Positions 59,701-64,000 of a stretch of DNA of 64,000 nt are shown here, in pieces. The position numbers and the translations under genes were made by a program. Below the pieces are notes generated by a model, which saw only the letters and a list, made by a program, of their open reading frames with translations, did not search any database and had not been told where the DNA came from. The stretch's first letter is position 1; each line of letters begins with the position of its first letter. This DNA is from Fonsecaea monophora. Taxonomy: Eukaryota; Ascomycota; Eurotiomycetes; Chaetothyriales; Herpotrichiellaceae. The stretch covers positions 1 to 64,000 of the forward strand of contig NW_019174003.1 in NCBI RefSeq assembly GCF_001642475.1. The letters run 5' to 3'.

Positions 59701-60559
59701 TGGATGTTTTACGAATCACCGGGGCTGTCACAACTTCAACGAGCAGTTAATCGAACCACTGATCCGACAACTCGCCAGACCTTGGGAATCTGTTTTCAGT
59801 CGCAGCCTGCCCATTATCTTCAGGCGACTCCCGCTGATCGTAGCTGACAGGATTACCGTTTTCCACGAAGATGTTGAGGGCCGCGCTGTCCGCAACGGTG
59901 TCTCTGCGCTCATTTTCGAGCTGCTCAAGCAACAGATACCCGTGTATAAAGAAAAGATGAATGTCATAATCAAGGATGCGAATAGTTGGGTAACCCAGCA
60001 ACAACGCACCTTCAATCGGGAGTTTGAACCTCTGATGTCTAACCGTATGCAAGAAGTTTACAACGCTTGCGCCCGTGAGGAAGGCAGAGGGTGCTTCAAA
60101 CGGATGAGGGACGCAATGGAGCGGTACGTGGAGGACAAGAAGATGGTCATGTTTGATGATGTCGCCAACGACGTCCGCAAACTAATCACGCAGATGCTGA
60201 AGGAGCTGAAAGATACTTTAGTCGGCAGTCTCAAAGGCATTTCTGAAGACATCCGGAGAGAGTATACTAATGTGGTGATACGTCAAGAGATCGGACCTGA
60301 AGAGCGGCAAGCGATGCGAGACAAGGTTCTTGACATTGTCGACAGTGCCGAACTTGTTTTCGAGCAAGCCCTTGGTCTCAGAGAGGAGTCGACGCTCGAG
60401 GCTGAATTGCCGATTCAATGCCAACCAGAAATCGCCGATATGGCCCCCGTGGTGAAAGGGGAGCCGGGATGGGAAATCTCACGAGCAACGCCGAAGATGG
60501 AGTCGGTAGAGCCGGTAAACGGGAAACCCGAACATTACATGGAGCTGGCTGATGCGTGA
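56793..60559 (+). CDS. dynamin-like large GTPase, SLIP-GC-related, three exons
   Basis: Exons 56793-58166, 58243-59424 and 59495-60559; introns of 76 and 70 bp (GTAAGT donors, TACTGAC branch in the second). The longest product is 1,206 aa. A second likely start, MSDLFDDRTPEQ at 57366, would give 1,015 aa; the frame between is open but Ser-rich and poorly conserved in look. GTPase motifs: G1 GATGAGKSS (about 255), Thr of G2 in QACTAVVTE, G3 DLPGVHDSN (about 442), and a G4-position CSRSDE (about 507) that lacks the usual NKxD/TKxD Lys. The G domain is followed by a long coiled-coil insertion (LERRKDEIDAALDSADDEL; TKKALRSEKRKIDREIRTL) and a helical C-terminal stalk. The order resembles nuclear GTPase SLIP-GC and fungal relatives of unknown role. 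Confidence 0.87.
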
Positions 60560-61485
60560 AGCGTCGGAGGATATCGCAGCCTAGGGGTTGAGTTGTGCGG
60601 CTGGAAGCGCTGACATATCCCGGCCAATCGACTCTTTTCCTAAGACCAGGATAGGGGGTTGACGGAATGCCGCTGTTCAACTACATCGGTTTCCCTGAGG
60701 CAAAGAGAAAGTCAGTGAACTTCTACAATATGCTGCTGATGCGGGACTCGGGTCGAGGTGAAGTTCGCTGGCCCTTTCTTCGTTTGGGACTGGGACTTGG
60801 GACTTGTATCCAGCGAATGGCATACAATTGTCGAATACGGCCTCAAAAAGGAGAGGCGGCTGTTGGGGCTTGCAGTGCTACTGCTGCCACTGTTGTTGTT
60901 GCTGTAAGTTGTATCGAGGCTATCAGGCTCCGAGGTGCGCTCTGGCTTGGTCGTCTCAGGGACAACGAGAGAAAGGCATTCGAAGTTCACTAGGCACCCA
61001 GCTAGGCTGGACGAGCATGTCAGCCAGCCAGAGTCAGAGCGGAAAGGAAAAATCTCTCAAATGAGAATTAGGAGAGTTATGAGAGTGCTAGCTAGCTGGC
61101 AGCAAACACACATAGTTACATAGTTGAACTCGTCGATCCGCAATCACATTCACTAGTGCTGTGTTTGATATCTCGTCTGGATTCTCAAGCCAAATCCACC
61201 GCTTTTCTACAGCGGCTTCACATCGAGTCGAATCGGAGTGGGCCATTGCATCTCCACCTCGTTCATCTTTTGAAAAGGAAAACCCATTATCGCTTGCCCT
61301 CCCTCCCTCCCTTCCCTTCATTCCCGCTCGGTATTATTGCTTTTGCAATAATTAAATGTGCTTCCTTCGTATATCACAACGCCGAAACGCCAGCGCTAAA
61401 TATCACAAGTTGGGTGCACGTCAATATCTGATCGTTGGCCGACTGTAAAGCCTGCTCTTTATCATCATTATTGCGTGGGTGCAAG
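60560..61485. other. convergent 3' region, large GTPase / atg18
   Basis: About 925 bp. A short CCCT-type run lies at about 61297-61312. Small frames on both strands are unconvincing. It should contain both terminators. Confidence 0.5.
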
Positions 61486-62899
61486 TCAAAAATCCATCCC
61501 CGATGTCCCCATCTTGTCATTTATATCAAGAACCCTAGACTCTGTCAGCACGCTGAAACACAGATAGCGGGAAAAGGTAACCACTCACGAGTATTGCTTC
61601 GTCAAAGTCCCTTCACCTCCCTTTGCTAGGTCAATGGTAAACACATAGAAATTCCCCTCGCTCGTTACAACCATGACCTGGGGCGAGTTGGCACTCATGG
61701 CCACCACGCTGCGTAACTGACTCGGTGGAGCACCCGAGCTGGATCGCGGCAGTCGTATCCACGCAAAGTCTCTTGACGGCTCCCACATCTCAGCGACTCC
61801 TTTCGGGAGGTATCCTCCTACTGTAGAGGCCAGATTGATTCCGACATGCTGCGACGTCCTTCGGAGGAGACCCATGAAGGTTCCGTTGGGTTTGCGATTG
61901 GCCATTGCAGTTGGGGATTCCGCACCATCCTCCTCGTCGACCGGTTGGTCCACGAGAGTGTCACTACCTTGACTCAATCTCCGGCTTGCGGTACTGCTCA
62001 TTTTACTGGGTGAAGCAGGTTCCTCTCCTTCTTCCGTTGCCCGGGTGTGTTGTGGACCCAGTTTGAAAATGTGGACAGTCTCCGTGGCCGAGGACACGCA
62101 CAGCAAGGTCGAGGTTATGTTAAAGGCCATGCTGTAGATCCTGGAAGGCATGGATCCCCTTCTAAATTGGTAGAGTTTGTGTGCATCTGGAACCGAAAAG
62201 ACTCGGATAATAGTGCCCTTGTCCGACGCTGTAGCCATCAGAGTTCCTTCGTTGTTGAAGATGACACAAGAAAGTGGAGACCGGTGAGCTTCCACGACGT
62301 TGATGGCTTCTAGCTTGACGGCATCGAACAGCAGAACCTCTCCGGTGGTTGGAGGAACGTGTGTGCTGTTGGGTGGAGCGTGTGAAGGTGGAGCAAAGGA
62401 CGATGCCACCGCTTTTTGAGGCAGAGGGTATGCCAGGTAGCAGTTGTCTTGGGAAGGAGAAAGGGCACATATAGCTGCAGGGTTTGGCGAGGTCTCAATC
62501 GTGTACAGCAGTTTCATAGTCTGGATATCATAAAGGTAGATTTGATCTTCCAGCACAATCACCAGCCTCTTTCTATTCAAGCGTACGGCGAGGACGGCGT
62601 TGGGAAAGGTGAGCTCGCATATTATCAGGTCTCGTTTCGTGTTTTTGATCTGGAGCCTTCTCGGAGACAGGATGAGGGCCACCAGAGAGGTAGAGAAAAG
62701 CATTTCGAGGATAGCAACGTTGCCGGCATCTCGGGATTCGAAGGACTTTGCAAATGGTTCGGTGGTGAAGATGCGAAAACCTCTCGATGTGCCTAGGGGA
62801 GTTAGGTTCATGTACACGGTGACCGAGGAATCATGGTAGTCACGTACCTACAGCCAAATGGCTGTAGTCCTGATTGAACGTCACAAAGTTCATAGCCAT
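61486..62899 (-). CDS. atg18: autophagy protein Atg18 (PROPPIN), three exons
   Basis: Beta-propeller that binds PI3P and PI(3,5)P2 at autophagosome and vacuole membranes. Exons 62848-62899, 61589-62792 and 61486-61534 join to 434 aa. The first exon encodes only MAMNFVTFNQDYSHLAV; the start has an ideal context (CACCATGG). Blades are recognisable from ALILSPRRLQIKNTKR, CELTFPNAVLAVRLN, LYDIQTMKLLYTIETSPNP, EAHRSPLSCVIFN and ATASDKGTIIRVFSVPDAHK. The lipid-binding FRRG motif is intact in LYQFRRGSMPSRIYSM. A polar loop (about 270-330) interrupts the blade 6-7 region, as in other fungal Atg18. The last exon is 49 bp: the GTGAGT at 61588 ends exon 2, and after a CTGAC branch and TCTAG the frame continues YSVLDINDKMG, typical for the family end. 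Read unspliced, the frame would stop right after QYS. Confidence 0.93.
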
Positions 62900-63345
62900 G
62901 GTGAGTGGTCTACGGGCGGCGCTGCTGCTGCTGCTGCTGCTCGTGCTACCGGTGTTCGTCCATGGGCCAGAGGCTCTCTTTCGTGACTTGAGCGGGAGAG
63001 GCCGCTCCTCCGGATGTCTTGTTCTCGACCTTGCAGGGAGAACACAGATGGGAGCTCGCAGGATTTCCTTCGACAACAAACCAGAAAAAAAGGTCGAGGG
63101 CTGTGGATTAGCTGCACTTTTGGGTGCGGTGGAGGAGGGAAGCCTCGCTAAAGATCAGGCTCTATGGTCAGTCCAGGGCATGTGACGTCGCGTTTCCCCC
63201 ACATTATGCGGCTCGCCTGTATTTACAAGTCCAAGTCCATCTCTCTAGGCAAGCACTATGCCATCTTGAAGTCACCACTTCTCAGCTGACGATGGACTTG
63301 TCAACAAAACATAACAGACTCTGCCGCATCTGAGTACTACACACG
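62900..63345. other. divergent promoter region, atg18 (-) and mlh1 (+)
   Basis: About 446 bp between divergent starts. It includes a GCT repeat next to atg18 and a CRE-like TGACGTCG at about 63182. No coding frame is supported. Confidence 0.5.
62921..62941 (+). repeat. (GCT)7 trinucleotide repeat
   Basis: Seven perfect GCT units just upstream of the atg18 start codon, probably in its 5' UTR (read as AGC on the atg18 strand). Confidence 0.85.
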
Positions 63346-64000
63346 ATGGCCGAGGCTATGGATGTCGACGCAGTCCCCCCGCGAGGTGTCAAGCGCACGG
63401 CGGAAGAGGCAGGCTTGCCTCCTGAGGCTCCGCCTCGTATCAAGGCATGTTGGATGGGCTCCGGGGTTGGGAGTACGCAATCATGCTGACTTGTGCTCTA
63501 AAAGCCTCTTGATCAAGATGTCGTCAACAAAATTGCCGCAGGCGAGATTATCGTCGCCCCCGTGAATGCTCTCAAGGAGTTACTCGAAAACTCCATCGAT
63601 GCTGGATCCACTTCTATCGAGGTTCTGGTCAAAGATGGCGGCCTCAAGCTGTTGCAGATTACCGACAATGGCCATGGAATCGAGGTGCGGTCCTGAAACT
63701 GGACAAGGTTTCGGAAGCTGATATCCAACAGAAAGATGACTTGCCCATTCTTTGCGAAAGGTTTACCACCTCCAAGTTGAAGAACTTCGAGGATCTCATG
63801 TCCATTGGCACGTACGGTTTTCGCGGAGAAGCCCTTGCCAGTATCAGCCATATTGCTCACCTCAGAGTAACTACAAGGACTGCGAACTCTAGCTGTGCGT
63901 GGCAGGCACATTATCAAGATGGAAAACTTTCCGCGCCGAAACCTGGTCAATCTTCAGACCCGAAACCCTGTGCTGGTCGGCCTGGAACACAGATCACTGT
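63346..64000 (+). CDS. mlh1: DNA mismatch repair protein Mlh1, 5' part (runs off the window)
   Basis: MutL homologue acting after MutS in mismatch repair and in meiotic crossing-over. Only the N-terminal GHKL ATPase region is present. Exons 63346-63444, 63505-63684 and 63732 to beyond 64000. The first exon is a short polar leader (MAEAMDVDAVPPRGVKRT). Joined, it reads RIK-PLDQDVVNKIAAGEII, then ALKELLENSIDAGSTS (Asn of motif I), LQITDNGHGIE (motif II), CERFTTSKLKNFEDL and GTYGFRGEALASISH (motif III). Intron 2 (63685-63731, 47 bp) is GTGCGG...CAACAG with a GCTGAT branch. Intron 1 (63445-63504, 60 bp) begins GCATGT and ends AAAAG with TGCTGAC inside; no GT donor nearby gives a usable frame. Complete length is not visible. 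Confidence 0.95.

Noticed and set aside
62874..63185. 103-codon plus-strand frame with a Leu-rich start across the GCT repeat
   Set aside because: The hydrophobic start comes from the GCT repeat, and the frame overlaps the atg18 first exon antisense.
1..64000. Search by eye for tRNA, rRNA, CRISPR arrays and transposons
   Set aside because: No T-arm-like GGTTCRANYCC with matching stems, no regularly spaced direct repeats, no transposase or reverse-transcriptase motifs and no terminal repeats were seen.

Overview
The window is nuclear DNA of a filamentous ascomycete (Pezizomycotina). Genes lie close together on both strands. Most introns are 47-105 bp with GT-AG ends and CTRAY-type branch sites (for example CTGAC, CTAAC, CTGAT), and the proteins are typical of this group: dynein heavy chain, Dicer-like 1, Atg18, a fungal GILT protein, Mlh1, Trm12 and a GEA/GBF1 Arf exchange factor. 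The Atg18, Gea and Mlh1 sequences look Eurotiomycete-like, possibly Chaetothyriales, but that is an impression from reading and not a database result. I found no transposon, tRNA, rRNA or CRISPR array. Exon boundaries were worked out by hand from splice signals, frame continuity and family conservation.

Left third (1-23 kb): a short-chain dehydrogenase (-), an Arc1/EMAPII tRNA-binding protein (+), the Qc-SNARE Syn8 (-), a RING/TRAF zinc-finger protein (+), a PNPOx-like flavin-binding protein (+), a small three-exon unknown gene (+), a conserved fungal unknown (-), the TFIIA gamma subunit Toa2 (-) with an overlapping membrane-protein ORF, a small probable mitochondrial protein (+), a membrane-anchored GILT-family protein (-), a hexokinase-family sugar kinase (+) and a six- to seven-span membrane protein (+) whose reading frame appears broken by one base.

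Middle (23-47.5 kb): three very large genes, namely the cytoplasmic dynein heavy chain (about 4,320 aa), the Sec7-domain Arf-GEF of the GEA1/2-GBF1 family (about 1,667 aa), and Dicer-like 1 (about 1,555 aa, no intron seen).

Right third (47.5-64 kb): an Ssp120-like EF-hand secretory protein (+), Trm12 for wybutosine synthesis (-), a GT71-type alpha-mannosyltransferase (-), a Bsc6-like MFS transporter (-) with a stop-free intron whose length is a multiple of three, a SLIP-GC/dynamin-like large GTPase (+) behind a cluster of three ACGCGT boxes, Atg18 (-) with a tiny last exon, and the 5' part of mlh1 (+), whose first intron appears to be GC-AG.

Most genes are unrelated housekeeping genes and there is no biosynthetic or defence cluster. 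A secretory/vesicle-traffic theme recurs (Syn8, Gea, Ssp120, mannosyltransferase, dynein, Atg18), but nothing in the sequence shows that these genes are co-regulated. The points most worth checking are the two apparent single-base frame breaks, the Toa2 overlap, the ACGCGT cluster before the large GTPase, and the alternative starts of the Arc1-like gene.
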